From: Triparma columacea
Taxonomy: Eukaryota > Sar > Bolidophyceae > Parmales > Triparmaceae
Assembly (NCBI GenBank): GCA_030267965.1
Contig: BRYA01000670.1
Span: forward strand, 1,325 to 58,603
Length of the DNA stretch: 57,279 nucleotides
Reading direction: 5' to 3'
Both the position numbers and the translations under genes were made by a program. Shown here piece after piece: positions 36,324-47,306 of this stretch. Position 1 is the stretch's first letter, and each line of letters opens with the position of its first letter. The notes under the pieces were generated by a model that saw only the letters and a list, made by a program, of their open reading frames with translations, did not search any database and had not been told where the DNA came from.

Positions 36324-37656
36324 CTACTTTTTCAGGATGTTGGTGAGGTTGCTAATGTCTCTTGCGCTGCTTCCTCCAATGGCCGACTTGGCAGCAGCAA
36401 ACTTGCCCTCCATCGTGCTGGTGGAGGTGTTGTTCTCATCGTTCTCATCGTCCTCCTCGTCCTCGGCCATCTGGTTAACAATGGCCATTCCCTCCTCCTT
36501 AAGCTGCGCGAGGCCGTCCTTGCCCATGACAACTGCAGAGACAGTGTCGTGAAGAGGGGCCCCGATGGACTCGGAACCAGCGGAGATGGCAGCAGCGACG
36601 CCGTCAGAGCTCTTGGTGGCCTTCTCGACCAGAGCCTGGAGCTGCGGGACGAGTGCGATGTTGGATGGAATGGATTAGGGATGGAATGCGGGGAGGAGAG
36701 GGAGTTGGAAAGGGGGGAAGGCGAGAGTGCGATGGAGCTCCTCCGAGATCCTCCGCCTTTCCTTCTCGTCTATCCATGCTCACCTTCTCTGCGGCAGCCT
36801 TGAGCTGGTGGCCGTTCTTCTTGACGGACCTAAGCTTGTTCCTGAGCTCCATGAGCTCCTGGTCAAGCTTGAGGGTGTCCTCCTTGGAAGGAAGGTCATC
36901 GACAGACTTGGGGATGGAAGTGGTGGAGTCTGAGGAGGAATCGGCTCCGGCAGAGGGTGAGGCAGAAGCGGAGGTCTTGGCCCTCTTTCCAGGGGTGCCC
37001 TGGGTGGCGCCGGCTGCAATCTCCTCCATGATGAGCTGCTGAACCTCCTCAGGGATGCTGAAGATGTTGCGGGTGGCGTAGATCTCGAACTGGGGTAATG
37101 GAGAGATGGGAAATTGAGGTGGGGGGGGGGGTATGAGGCAGTTAGTGAGGAGCGAAGAGGAGGCAGGAACGACGGTGCTCCGTCTGCCGCCACTTCACCC
37201 ACCTTGTCCATGTTCTTGTCCATCGTGGTACAGATAAGATCAATAAGACTGTCGTTTCCGGCCTTCATCTGGTCCCTCTCGGAGGCGGCAAAGGAGGGAA
37301 GCATGGCGACCTAAGGAGGTACGGTGGAAGGCGAGGGAAGGGGTGAGAGAGGGGAAGGTAAATTCGGATCGGGGTGAGGGGGAAGTTGATGGGGTGATTT
37401 TGACTTGAAATGAGATACGAGGGAGCTATTTGGCACAACTACGGTTGAAATCTAGCATATAATCACGCATCACGAAGAATTTTGTCCGTCTCACCTCCAT
37501 AGCATCCATGCCATCAGCACAGTACTCATCGGCAGCAGCGAAGATGTTGTTAAAGAATGAAGAGGGGGCGAAGTTGAAAAACTTCAGCTGAAGGTCGGCA
37601 ATAGGGACCTCGGTGGTCTCAGGGGCAGGGGGTGCAACGGGAGCTTCGGTGGCCAT
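36324..37656 (-). CDS. MIS12: Kinetochore protein Mis12/Mtw1
   Basis: Exons 37656-37495, 37310-37203, 37089-36784 and 36641-36324 give 297 residues. Family pattern: KFFNFAPSSFFNNIFAAADEY followed by DAMEV near the N terminus, corresponding to the FxFxPxxFxNxxxN..DY..DA...E head of Mis12; then DLICTTMDKNMDKFEIYATR and NIFSIPEEV, matching the (D/E)K..FE.Y.LRNIF.IP segment; then heptad-rich coiled coil (LDQELMELRNKLRSV and following). Known: Mis12 is part of the Mis12 complex of the KMN network that links CENP-C/CENP-T to Ndc80. The C-terminal tail (about residues 200-297) is acidic and less conserved. Length is close to fungal and plant members. It is divergent from Snu114. Confidence 0.8.
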
Positions 37657-38100
37657 GATGGGAAAATATTACTTTTGGATGAAAAAAGTTTGTTCAAACA
37701 CCTCTGGAAACCATCCTCTGGACTTTTGAACTTTTACCAACCTTTTTGGTTTGTCTTCGGGGTTGCTTTAGTTTTTAATTTTGTCTTTAAGGAGGGGAGG
37801 TGGCGAAAGAATTATAGCAGCGCGGATTTCTAAAGAGTTACTTTTCGTTGTGTCATGATATCAACAATACTGCAACTAAATACCCCACCAAACGACAATA
37901 TTCCTTGTTGTCTTCGCTAGCTCCGTCGCTTCGTGCGGGTGCACATACTGTCGATTTAAATTTTCAAGTACCCGCGTGCCTATTGGCCTCAAAAAGGCAC
38001 CAAAAATCCTCACCCTCCAAACCCACTCACCCACCATCCTCCTCCACACCATTCCACACATTTCTGCCAACCCCAAACTCTACTCCGTTGGGACTACACC
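37657..38100. other. Shared upstream region of MIS12 and SNU114
   Basis: 444 bp between divergent start codons. No additional gene, repeat or clear motif is supported. Both are essential cell-division/splicing genes, so constitutive shared control is plausible. Confidence 0.4.
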
Positions 38101-41100
38101 ATGGCTGATGATGAAGAATTGTACGACGAGTTCGGAAACTACATTGGTCCGGAGCTTGATACTTCCGATGAGGAGGAAGACGAACCCCAAATGGACGATG
38201 ATGATATTGACGATAGGTCAGCTACCCCTGAGCCTGACGATGTGGAGGGAATGGACGTTGAGGGTGGTGCTGTGATGAATGAGATTGTCTTGCATGAGGA
38301 TAAAGAGCATTATCCGTCTGCTAGTGAGGTTTATGGGGACAACGTTCACACCAATGTTATCGATGAGGATGCCCAGGCCTTGGAAGAGCCGATCATAGCG
38401 CCTACCAAGGTGAAGAACTTCACTGTTGTCGGAGGATCGTCCTCTTCCTCAGGTGTAGCCTCCTCCTCCACGTCCAGGCCCATGACTTTCAACGTCGACA
38501 CTCAGTACTCCCTTTCCTTGATGGACACTGCCCCCCACCTGAACAGGGGGGTAGCTATTGTCGGTCATCTACACAGCGGGAAGACGTCCCTTGTCGATTT
38601 GCTCGTCGAGGAGGCGTGCGTCGAGGCTGATTACTCCAAGACTGGGGCCCTCTTGGCTCACGAGGGTGGGGGGCCCAGGTTCTGCGACATTCTCAAAGCC
38701 GAGCAGGAGCGCCAGATGTCCATTAAGTCCACTCCTATAACCCTCGCCATGCCGGACACCCGCGGGAAGAACTACCCCGTCACCCTCGTCGATTGCCCTG
38801 GGCATGTCAACTTTCATGACGAGAGCGTTGCGGCCATGAGGGCCGCCGACGGTGTAGTTGTGGTCGTGGACGCTGTCGAGGGCATCATGATGCACACGGA
38901 GATGGTCATTGCCCATGCCATCTCCGAGGGCCTGGACATTACCCTGGTCATCAACAAGATTGACAGGCTCATTGTGGAGCTCAAGGTGAGCGAACGAAAT
39001 TTGTTTTCCTTCAGGTAGTAACAAGATGAAAAACTAAACTTGCCCCTTCGCCATCCCCCCCAGCTCCCTCCCTCCGACGCCTACTACAAGCTCCAGCACA
39101 CCGTCGACAGCGTCAACACGTACATAAGGTCCAAGAGCCCCAGCCACAAGCTCCTCACCCCCGACCGTGGGAACGTCTGCTTCGCCTCCTCCCACCATGG
39201 CTACATGTTCTCCACCACGTCCTTCGCCCAGCGCTACTACGACCACTGCAACATCTCCAAGGCACCCAAGCTCTCGGCCGAAGATTTCGGCAAGCGCCTC
39301 TGGGGAGACGCCTTCCTCGACCCCACCACTCGCAAATTCAAAAAGTCTGCCAAGAACTGCTCCACCAAGGGCGTCCCGAGGACCTTCATCGAGTTTATTC
39401 TTAACCCGTTATACAAAATATACTCTGCTTGCTTGGGGGAGACACCAAAGAACTGCGGGGCCGTGTTGAGGGACGTTAATGTGTTTTTGAAGAGTGAGCA
39501 GCTCAAGCAGTCGGCGCGCCCCCTGATCAGGGCCGCCTGCCAGGCATTCTTCGGCAAATCCACAGGTTTCGTCGATATGCTCGTCAACCACGTGAGATCC
39601 CCCGTGGAAAGCGCAAGGGATAAGGTAGGGCGAGTGTACACGGGAGAGCTCGGAGGATCGATCGGACAGGCCATGCTAGAATGCGACAGCGAGGGGCCTC
39701 TCATGATCCACCTCGTCAAACAGTATTCGAGCTCCGATGGTGAAACCTTCTCCTCCTTTGGAAGGATTTATTCCGGGAGCGTCAAGGTGGGGCAAAACGT
39801 CAGGGTCCTGGGGGAGAACTACTCTGAGGACGACGACGAGGACGCGGCATTTGCGCAGGTTTCCAATGTGCTGGTCCCGCACGCTAGGTGAGTCTGGGAG
39901 GGGGGGAACGGCAAGGAGTGAGGTGTGAAATGGGGTTTGGGGGGGTTGGTTTGAGTACAACACGCGCAAATTATTGACGCTAACCCATTTCGCGATGCGT
40001 TTCTCTCGTCATTGTTCCTCCTCCTGCAGATTCGCCACCGGGGTCACTAGGCTCAAGGCCGGTAACTGGGTCATGCTTGAGGGGGTCGACGGCAGCATCA
40101 GTAAGACTGCGACCGTCACTGAGGTCGGGGAAGCGGCGGACGAGGCCAGGGTATTTGCCCCCTTGAACTTCTACATTGCCGGGGGTGAGCCCGCCATGAA
40201 GCTCGCGGTGGAGCCGCTCAACCCCGCAGAGCTCCCTAAGATGGTGGATGGCCTGAGGAAGATCGGGAAGAGCTACCCAATGAGCAGGAACAAGGTCGAG
40301 GAGAGTGGGGAGCACGTGCTGTTCGGATGCGGGGAGCTTTACCTAGACTGCATCATGTACGACCTCAGGAATATGTACAGCGGGATTGAGATCAAGGTTA
40401 GTGACCCCGTGGTGTCATTTTGCGAAACAGTTGTGGAGACTAGCAGCGTCAAGTGTTTTGCTGAGACGCCGAATAAGAAGAATAAGCTGACGGTCATCAG
40501 TGAGCCTCTGGAAGAGAGGTTGGGCTTTGCGATCGAAAGGGGGGCAGTGGACCTGGACAGGCCCGTGAAGCAGGTTGGGGAGTATTTTGAGAGAGAGTTC
40601 GGCTGGGACAAGCTGAGTGCCAGGAGCGTCTGGTGTTTCGGGCCCGGAGAAACAGGGTCTAACATCCTACTTGACGACACTTTGCCTAGTGAAGTTGACA
40701 AGGGTACCCTCGGGAGCGTAAAGGGCAGCGTCATGCAGGGCTTCAAGTGGGCGTGCAGAGAGGGGCCGCTTTGTGAGGAGCCCGTCAGGGGCTGCAAGGT
40801 GAAGCTGCTAGATGCCACACTGGCACAGATGCCCATCATGAGGGGCGGGGGGCAGATCATCCCCACCATGAGGAGGGCGGTGTACAGCAGTTTCTTGACG
40901 GCAAGCCCGAAGCTCATGGAGCCCATCTACAGGCTGCAGATCCAGTGCCCGACGGACATCACCGACGCAGTGTTCCCGCTGCTAAGCAAGAGGAGGGGGC
41001 ACATTGTTAAGGACGAGCCCAAGGCAGGGAGTACGTTTAGCGTTATGAAGGCGTACATCCCGGTGATTGAGTCATTCGGGTTCGAGACGGATTTGAGGAC

Positions 41101-41329
41101 TTTTACCCAGGGCCAGGCCATGGTTTTTAGCGCGCTCGACCACTACGCTTTGGTGCCTGGGAACCCCTTGGACAGCAGCATTGTGCTGCACCCACTGGAG
41201 CCTAGTCCGGTGGGGCACCTAGCTAGAGAATTCTTAGTCAAAACAAGGAGGAGGAAGGGACTAAGTGACGACGTTAGCGTATTCAAGTACTTCGATGAGG
41301 GGGTGAAAGAGAGTTTGATGGATAACTAG
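38101..41329 (+). CDS. SNU114: U5 snRNP GTPase Snu114 / EFTUD2
   Basis: Exons 38101-38985, 39064-39887 and 40030-41329 give 1,002 residues. This EF-2-like GTPase of the U5 snRNP controls spliceosome activation and disassembly with Prp8 and Brr2. The acidic N terminus [19 protein letters not shown] is typical of the family. G domain: [10 protein letters not shown] (G1), [11 protein letters not shown] (G3), NKIDRL (G4). Later parts include the Snu114-specific [40 protein letters not shown] and the EF2-like C-terminal domain ([27 protein letters not shown]). The start is supported by the family's acidic leader. No missing motifs were noticed. Confidence 0.96.
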
Positions 41330-41401
41330 GGGGGCGTGAGCATGTGGCGGGTAAGGAGAATGAAGAATGGGCTTCTTACAACAAAGTCGAATCGATTTTT
41401 A

Positions 41402-42842
41402 TTAGAGGAGACCTCCTATCGAAACAATGCCGAGCCCTAGCACAGAAAGCGCGAGGCTGAATTTGATGTACATTATCGTCTCCGGCTTGGCAAGGTCCCA
41501 CTCGCCCAAGAACTTCCACCCGATTACCAAGCCTGTCACGTTCGTAGTCACTATCAGCAGAGGCCAGCCAACAGCCGCGCCGTAGTCGGGACCGAGGAGG
41601 GAGGCGGCAGAGATACCGTAGAGATGAGACTGCACGACCCAGGGAAGGGCCATGAGGAATAGCGTTTTCAGGTAATTCGACGTGGAATGGGGGGAGCTGC
41701 GAAGATAATGGAGCTTACCATTGCGTTTTAGTTTGATTAAGGGAATTACCACGTTTGGGATCGGGCAGATTGTGATGGCGAAGAAGAAGGTTACGGCAGA
41801 TGATAAGGCTGATGGAACGGAGTAACGGGTTTCGGCTATGTTGCGCATGTCCTCTGAGAACACGAAGGAGAACTGGAGCATCGTGCAAAGTATTCCGGAT
41901 ACCACACACACCGTTACCTTCGTGAATGTTGAGTGTTCAGAGGGAGAGGGGGGGAGAGAAGAAGGGGGGGGGGGTTTAGTCGCCGTGGTTACGACGTTCA
42001 GCTCTATTGTTGAGGCGGAGGTGGGATCCTCGAGGTCGGTGGATGGTAGAGGGGGGGTTGGGGGGGGGGTTAAGGAGGCTTCGTCGGAGTCCTTGAGGGC
42101 AAGGGCCTTAGCGGCGGCGAGGAAACTTGGGGGAGGGGGGTTAGAATGGGAAATGTATCAAAAATAGTAAATGTACACCCTCGTCATTCCGGTCCATACA
42201 TAATTTGTAACCCTATATGGGGAAGACGCGGGGGGTCGATGTACGCTATGAAGCGACGATGTGGAGACGGGTGATACAAACACATCGTTATTAATATAGC
42301 GGCCCTTGAAGGGTATGAGCGAAGCGAGCGTTGAGGGGGGGGGATGTGGGGGCTTACCTAAAGGTGCAGATCATCAAGCCTCCGATGATTGTGTAACCCG
42401 AGGCTGTGTTGAGCTTGGACTGTACATCAAGGAGAAGGGGGAGGAAGGTACCTACTACTACTATGACACCCATATTCAGGGTCGTGCCCATGCCGAGGCC
42501 GGCTATCTGGATAGAGAGCCCGAAACCGTAGGTTCCGAGGCCCCATAGGAAACTAAACACGCAGATCAAAGCCAGGTCGGACGTAGTGGAGGAGGCTACT
42601 ATATCGAACAGGGACGAAGGCTTAATGAATGCGAAGCATATCGCTAGATTAACAGGTATCGCCGAGCTCATCATGGACATCCACGCATGGTCATAATTCC
42701 AACCTTCCTTCTCACCCTCAGGTTCCACGGCCCTGACGAGAGCGGGGGCGTCTGGCTTCACACAAATATTCCATGAGCCGTTCAAAATGCCAGCAAACAG
42801 CGTTACGACGACGCCACCGACAAACAAGCCTGCATCTACCAT
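41402..42842 (-). CDS. RhaT-like multi-pass transporter (DMT superfamily)
   Basis: Exons 42842-42358 and 42125-41402 give 402 residues. About ten hydrophobic helices. The first half contains GILNGSWNICVK and GTYGFGLSIQIAGLGMGTTLNMG, recalling the bacterial L-rhamnose/H+ symporter RhaT (GxxNYGLTMRYLGMSMGIGI); the second half repeats the pattern. A Ser/Thr/Pro-rich cytoplasmic loop (about residues 170-235) with homopolymer C/G runs separates the halves. Substrate is unknown; a sugar or nucleotide-sugar is possible. Intron 42126-42357 contains gagcgaagcgagcg, a motif seen in other introns here. It is preceded by an apparent shared 5' region with ATG4. Confidence 0.75.
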
Positions 42843-43214
42843 ACCTTGTGTTCTCTAGGATAGTTCGAACTGGTACTGATTAGCGCGCTTGTCCAATACC
42901 GAGATGCGTCTAGGTCGTGTTGATGCGTTGTCTTGTGAAGGAGTTGAAAAATTTGTTTCGTCGAGCAAGCAGTGGTGGAAAAAGTTCTGGGCACCCAGTA
43001 AGAATTCCTGGATTTTATATATACGTCTAGGAAGATGGGATATTTATTTCTTAGAAAAAGTCCTCGAAATCTCAAGAGAGCCGTCAAGAGAGTCTAAATC
43101 TAGCCACAGAAGAATGAGGCAGAGAAATTGCCAGAATCGGCCAGAATTTGGAAAGAATCAAATTGAAGTTTTAGCAAGTTTTTGTCGTACAAACATTCTT
43201 CATTCACCTCTGTG
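42843..43214. other. Shared upstream region of the RhaT-like and ATG4 genes
   Basis: 372 bp between divergent start codons. An open frame at 42889-43215 has no recognisable features and overlaps the ATG4 start; I do not support it as a gene. Confidence 0.4.
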
Positions 43215-44720
43215 ATGGATTCAAGTATTGGAAATCTCTTTGCTTCCGTAACTGCTGCATATAATCGCGCAATAACAGCAGAAGCCTCAAAAGATGAATC
43301 CAGCCCCGATGAGCAAGGGACAGAGTGGTGGATTTTGGGGGAATATTACGACAGAAGTAGAGCGAGAGAGAGGAGGGAGAAGGAGATCAGTATAATGTGG
43401 TGGAGTTATCGTAGTAATTTTCTTGAAATGAGACCGTACGGCTTCACCAGTGTGAGTGCCAGGGGGAGGAGGGGGGGAGGAGGGGAGAGGAAGGGGAGGG
43501 GGGGAAGGAGGCCTTTCACGGACCGTCGCAAATGCCTTGTCCTATCCCCTCTAACCGTCCTCGCTCGTCGCCTCCGCTCCTCGCCTTCCCAGGATACCGG
43601 GTGGGGCTGCATGCTTCGTTGCTCCCAGATGCTCCTCTGCCAGTCCCTATCCCTCCACCGCCCCTCCATCACGCCCGAGACCTACCTCAGCCTCTTCGCG
43701 GACGTTCCCGGGAAGGCCCACCCCTTCGGTATCCACGGCATGTGCAGGGCGGGGCTCGGGAGGGATAAATTCCCCGGGGAGTGGTTTGGACCGAGGGAAG
43801 GGTGCTTCGTGGTCAAGGATTTGGTGGGGGAGAGCAAGATGGGGGGGGGGCTGGATTTGAAGATAATTGTGGCGGGGGAGGGGTGCATATACAGGGATAA
43901 CGTGGTGGAGGAAATGGAGAAGGAAGAAATGGGGGAGGAGGTGAGGCGAAGAGTGAGGCGAAGAGCGAAGCGAGGAGCTGTAAGGGTTTGGCTATTAAAT
44001 GACTCACCTCTCCCTTACCCCCCACCCATCCCCCCCAGCCCCTGCCCCCTCCACCACCCATATCGTCAGACCACGACCCCCTCTTCAACCCTCCCCCTTC
44101 CCTCACTGGTACGAAGGAATGGTCGAAGTCACTCCTTATTTTAATCCCCCTACGCCTCGGCGTTAATGGAATAGATGGTCGCTACCGTAAAAATATAGTC
44201 GAAGCATTCTCCATGAAGTCCTTCTGCGGGATGATGGGGGGGACGCCTCGGCACGCAATCTATTTCTACGGGATCGACAAGGGGGGGGGAGGACTGAGGG
44301 GGAAGGACCCGCACACTACCCAGTTCGCGCCGGGGAGGGGGAGGGAGGGGAAGGTTAAGGTGAGCGCGATGAGCGAAAGCGAATCGGCGAAAGTGATCAA
44401 CGGTTATTGGAGCTAACACCATCCCGCAGATAACGAAGGAATATAGGGATAGTTGTAGGGGGGGAGACGTCACGGTTCGGCTGGAGTCGATCGACCCGAG
44501 CTTGGCGCTGAGTTTCTATGTGCGAGGGAGAGATGAGTTCGAGGCGTTCGTCAGGGAGGCGCGGGAGGGCGTTGCGGGTGAGGACTTGGAGGGAGGGAAG
44601 AGGCTTTTCAGCGTGGAGGATAGGGCGCCTGACTATGGGGGTGACTTGGGTCTAGAAGGGTGCGTGGATGGTGTGGAGGATGGAGAAGATGCGAGCGAGG
44701 ATGAGTGGGAGTTTATTTGA
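43215..44720 (+). CDS. ATG4: Autophagy cysteine protease ATG4
   Basis: Exons 43215-43451, 43593-43940, 44039-44359 and 44430-44720 give 398 residues. ATG4 (peptidase family C54) cuts Atg8 precursors to expose the C-terminal glycine and later delipidates Atg8-PE. The catalytic Cys is in TSDTGWGCMLRCSQMLL, formed across the first splice junction; the Asp-His pair is in GKDPHTTQ. Other conserved parts: WWSYRSNF, EWFGPREG, LLILIPLRLGVN and SFCGMMGGTPRHAIYFYG. The C terminus is acidic and ends DEWEFI, a canonical Atg8-interacting (LIR) motif. Intron 1 (141 bp) is a multiple of 3 without stops, so retention would add 47 residues next to the active site. Its stop lies 79 bp from that of the convergent ion-channel gene. 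Confidence 0.92.
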
Positions 44721-44799
44721 AGACACTAGTCGATTTTGTGTTTGTTGTGGAACAAAAAAAGGTGCCATTTTTCGATACGATTACTCCACCCACCCCCCT

Positions 44800-46403
44800 T
44801 CACCCCCACAACGGAATGGTCGCAAACATGACGACGAGGAACAGCACGTACAGACACATAAACAACCAGCGGCTAATCTTGTCACATTTCTGGCCCGTGA
44901 GAACGTTCGCCTCGTTCAAGTTACGCTCTCTCAAGTACACCTTCCTGTTCTCCTTGGCAACCTTGAACGAGGGGTTCAACCCCAAACTTTTTCGGATCGA
45001 ACCCATACGGGTAAGACTGGGGCGACGGGCAGGAGGAGGAATGTCTGGGCCCTCCTGGCAGTCGAGGAACATGTCAGTGTTGCTTCCAGTATCAATATTG
45101 GTTTTGCCGTCGTCGATGTCCGTGTTGGGTGTCGCGCTATCCACCATCTCATCCGAAGAGCCTCTATCTTCTTCGCCCTTGCCCTTGCCTTTCAAGTGCA
45201 ACGCGGATGCGATTGCCATTGCGGCGCTGTTGATCGAGTTGACTGCGACGTTCTCCTCAGCTTCGTGTTCGTTCTTGTAATACCAGTAGACAACGAAGCA
45301 GGATTCGACGAGCGCAAAGAAGGCGAAGAGAATCGAGCCTCCGACGAGACACTCGATGAATAGGTATTCAGGGCAGATTGGTAGGAGATCAGCAGCGATG
45401 ATGTCAACGGCGACCATCGCCAGGAGAATAGTTACCCCGAACGACAGACGCTCCCCGGAACGCACGTCGAGCCAAAAGGGTCCAAAGGAGAGGAATGTGA
45501 AAAGGATGTTTGGAACTATTATTTTGAGAACGTAGTAGTTCGTTGCGCGCTCGAACCCTATTTCGTATTGTAGCACAGGCCAAGGCTCGTTGGGGCAGCA
45601 TGGATAATAATAGATGAACGTCTTGGAAGTGCTACTACCCTCGTCGATACTGTATTCCTGGTAAGTAGTAGCAGACGTCGCTTCTGTTGCGAAGGAGAGA
45701 GGGGGGTCGGCAGGGAGGTAGTTTACGTCATATCCGCCACGAGCCCATCCCCCAAACTCCATCCCACAACTGGTTTTGTCAAAGGGCATCTTTGAAAGCT
45801 CGTCGAAGGAGCACAGAGCGGTAACAATGCACGGTCGAGACCAAAAAACAGACCCGCTGGGATACACCATTGCTGCTTTATCCGCGCATTCGTAGATCGA
45901 TTTCTCCTGATTGTACATTTCAATATCGGGCACCCATATGACAGTTTCCTCGTTGCTGTTACTCGCGTAATAACTTGTTTGCGATACCTTGTATTTTGTG
46001 GTGTTCCAAGCAAGTCTCTTGTCTGTCCACGAAAGGCGAATCCACACTGGGCCATGGAGGTGAGAGAATGGATGAGAAGATTGAGAGGCTAGTAAGCGGC
46101 TGAACGACACAGTGCCCCCCCCCCCCAAACCACTCACGCACCCGACAGCTCAATTTGGGCAGACTGGATGTTCAGGTTGACTAGCTTGAAAACATTGAGT
46201 CCCATCTTGACGTCGACGGGGACATGAAAACTCTCGACAGGAGGGACGAGCTTATTGTAATTATTAAGGGCATTGTTTTGGACCTCACCCTCAGAGCAAA
46301 AATAAGGAACCGTAGATTTCCAGGTTGTGTTGACCGGGCAAGTAATTTGAGCGAAGGCCCCAAGAGACAGGAAGAAGAAGAAGAAGATCCCAAGTGACGG
46401 CAT
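44800..46403 (-). CDS. Pentameric ligand-gated (Cys-loop) ion channel with nicotinic-like ligand site
   Basis: Exons 46403-46142 and 46046-44800 give 502 residues. The start chosen precedes a signal peptide (MPSLGIFFFFFLSLGAFAQ); a longer frame starts 26 codons upstream. The extracellular domain has LSVWIRLSWTDKRLAW, loop A WVPDIEMYN, a Cys-loop C166...MPFDKTSC181 (14 residues between the Cys; 13 is usual), a loop-B Trp (FGGWARGGYDV) and loop C YYYPCCPNEPW with vicinal cysteines, as in animal nicotinic alpha subunits. Four membrane helices: M1 about 259-281, M2 LSFGVTILLAMVAVDIIAAD, M3 IECLVGGSILFAFFALVES, M4 at the C terminus. GER before M2 resembles the cation-channel GEK. The M3-M4 loop (about 130 residues) is Ser/Asp-rich. 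It is a surface receptor-channel; the ligand is unknown. Confidence 0.93.
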
Positions 46404-47306
46404 AATAAGGAGCCTAAGAGGCAGGAAGAGGAGACGGTAGGAGAGAGACGAGAGAGTGCAAATACAATAAAATGTCAACAAATAATGACCGACCGTTCTA
46501 CTTCCTCTTCTCAGTTGTAGATCAATTCAGTTTGTACTATCCTTTTCCAAGTTTGCACGCTTTAAACAACCCCAAAGGACTCAGAACAAAATTGTGGAAT
46601 GATTCATCATCGTGGAAATTTTGCACAAAATTTTATTTTATCCAAAGAACTTCTAATATATCTGACTTACTCTTTAAACAAATTTGTTGCATTATTGAGT
46701 ATTTGATATCTAAATATGAGATATAGTATTTTGGAAAAAAATAAATATTGATTCATGTACTACGTTTTTTATAAACTTCACTTTAAAGTAATATCGAATA
46801 GTTTTTAAACAATCGTGACAGATTCAATTGATATTAAGCGATCTTCAAAAAAATTATTTTGCGAGCTCAAATAGCATTTTTAGTTATCAAATATTTCTGT
46901 CCAAATATTCAAATGATCAAAATTGAATATAAATATACGAAAAGAGATACAAAGCCTATAATCATTCAAAATTTCACTTCAAAATGTTGCACAATTGTTA
47001 ACGTTGCTCTAGCGCTGTAAATAACAAACTTTCCAATATAAAAATCGGTGTTATAGACTGTTTGCTCTGAGGTAGTTTCTGCTCTGCTCTGTCTCCCTTC
47101 CCAGGTTCACAAGTGCCGAATGAGAAATGATGCAAGGTTTGATGTAATATCCTCAAGAATTGGAGCAAGCAGATGGAACTGGGGGGGCATTCCATTAAAG
47201 TGGGAGCACACAAAGCCTGAGGAGGTTTAACCCTAACAGTCTTCTTTTATCTTTGTTTTCAGGGTGTTCCTTCCCCCCATTCCCCCCCCTTCCTCCTCCT
47301 TTCCTC
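46404..47306. other. AT-rich intergenic region
   Basis: About 900 bp without a supported gene. Roughly 46600-47050 is markedly AT-richer than the rest of the window. Near 47225-47260 a pyrimidine-rich tttgttttcag resembles a plus-strand splice acceptor, but no coding exon follows it. Short frames (46472-46726, 46998-47213) lack any support. Confidence 0.4.

Noticed and set aside
42301..42357. Bacterial-style operon or prophage content
   Set aside because: Genes are spliced, alternate in strand and encode eukaryotic proteins; no bacterial gene clusters are present.
42889..43215. 108-codon plus-strand frame between the transporter and ATG4
   Set aside because: No similarity or structure, and it overlaps the ATG4 start in another frame.
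47140..47260. Possible snRNA/snoRNA or spliced non-coding gene near an acceptor-like sequence
   Set aside because: No matching donor, conserved RNA box or stem pattern could be identified by eye.
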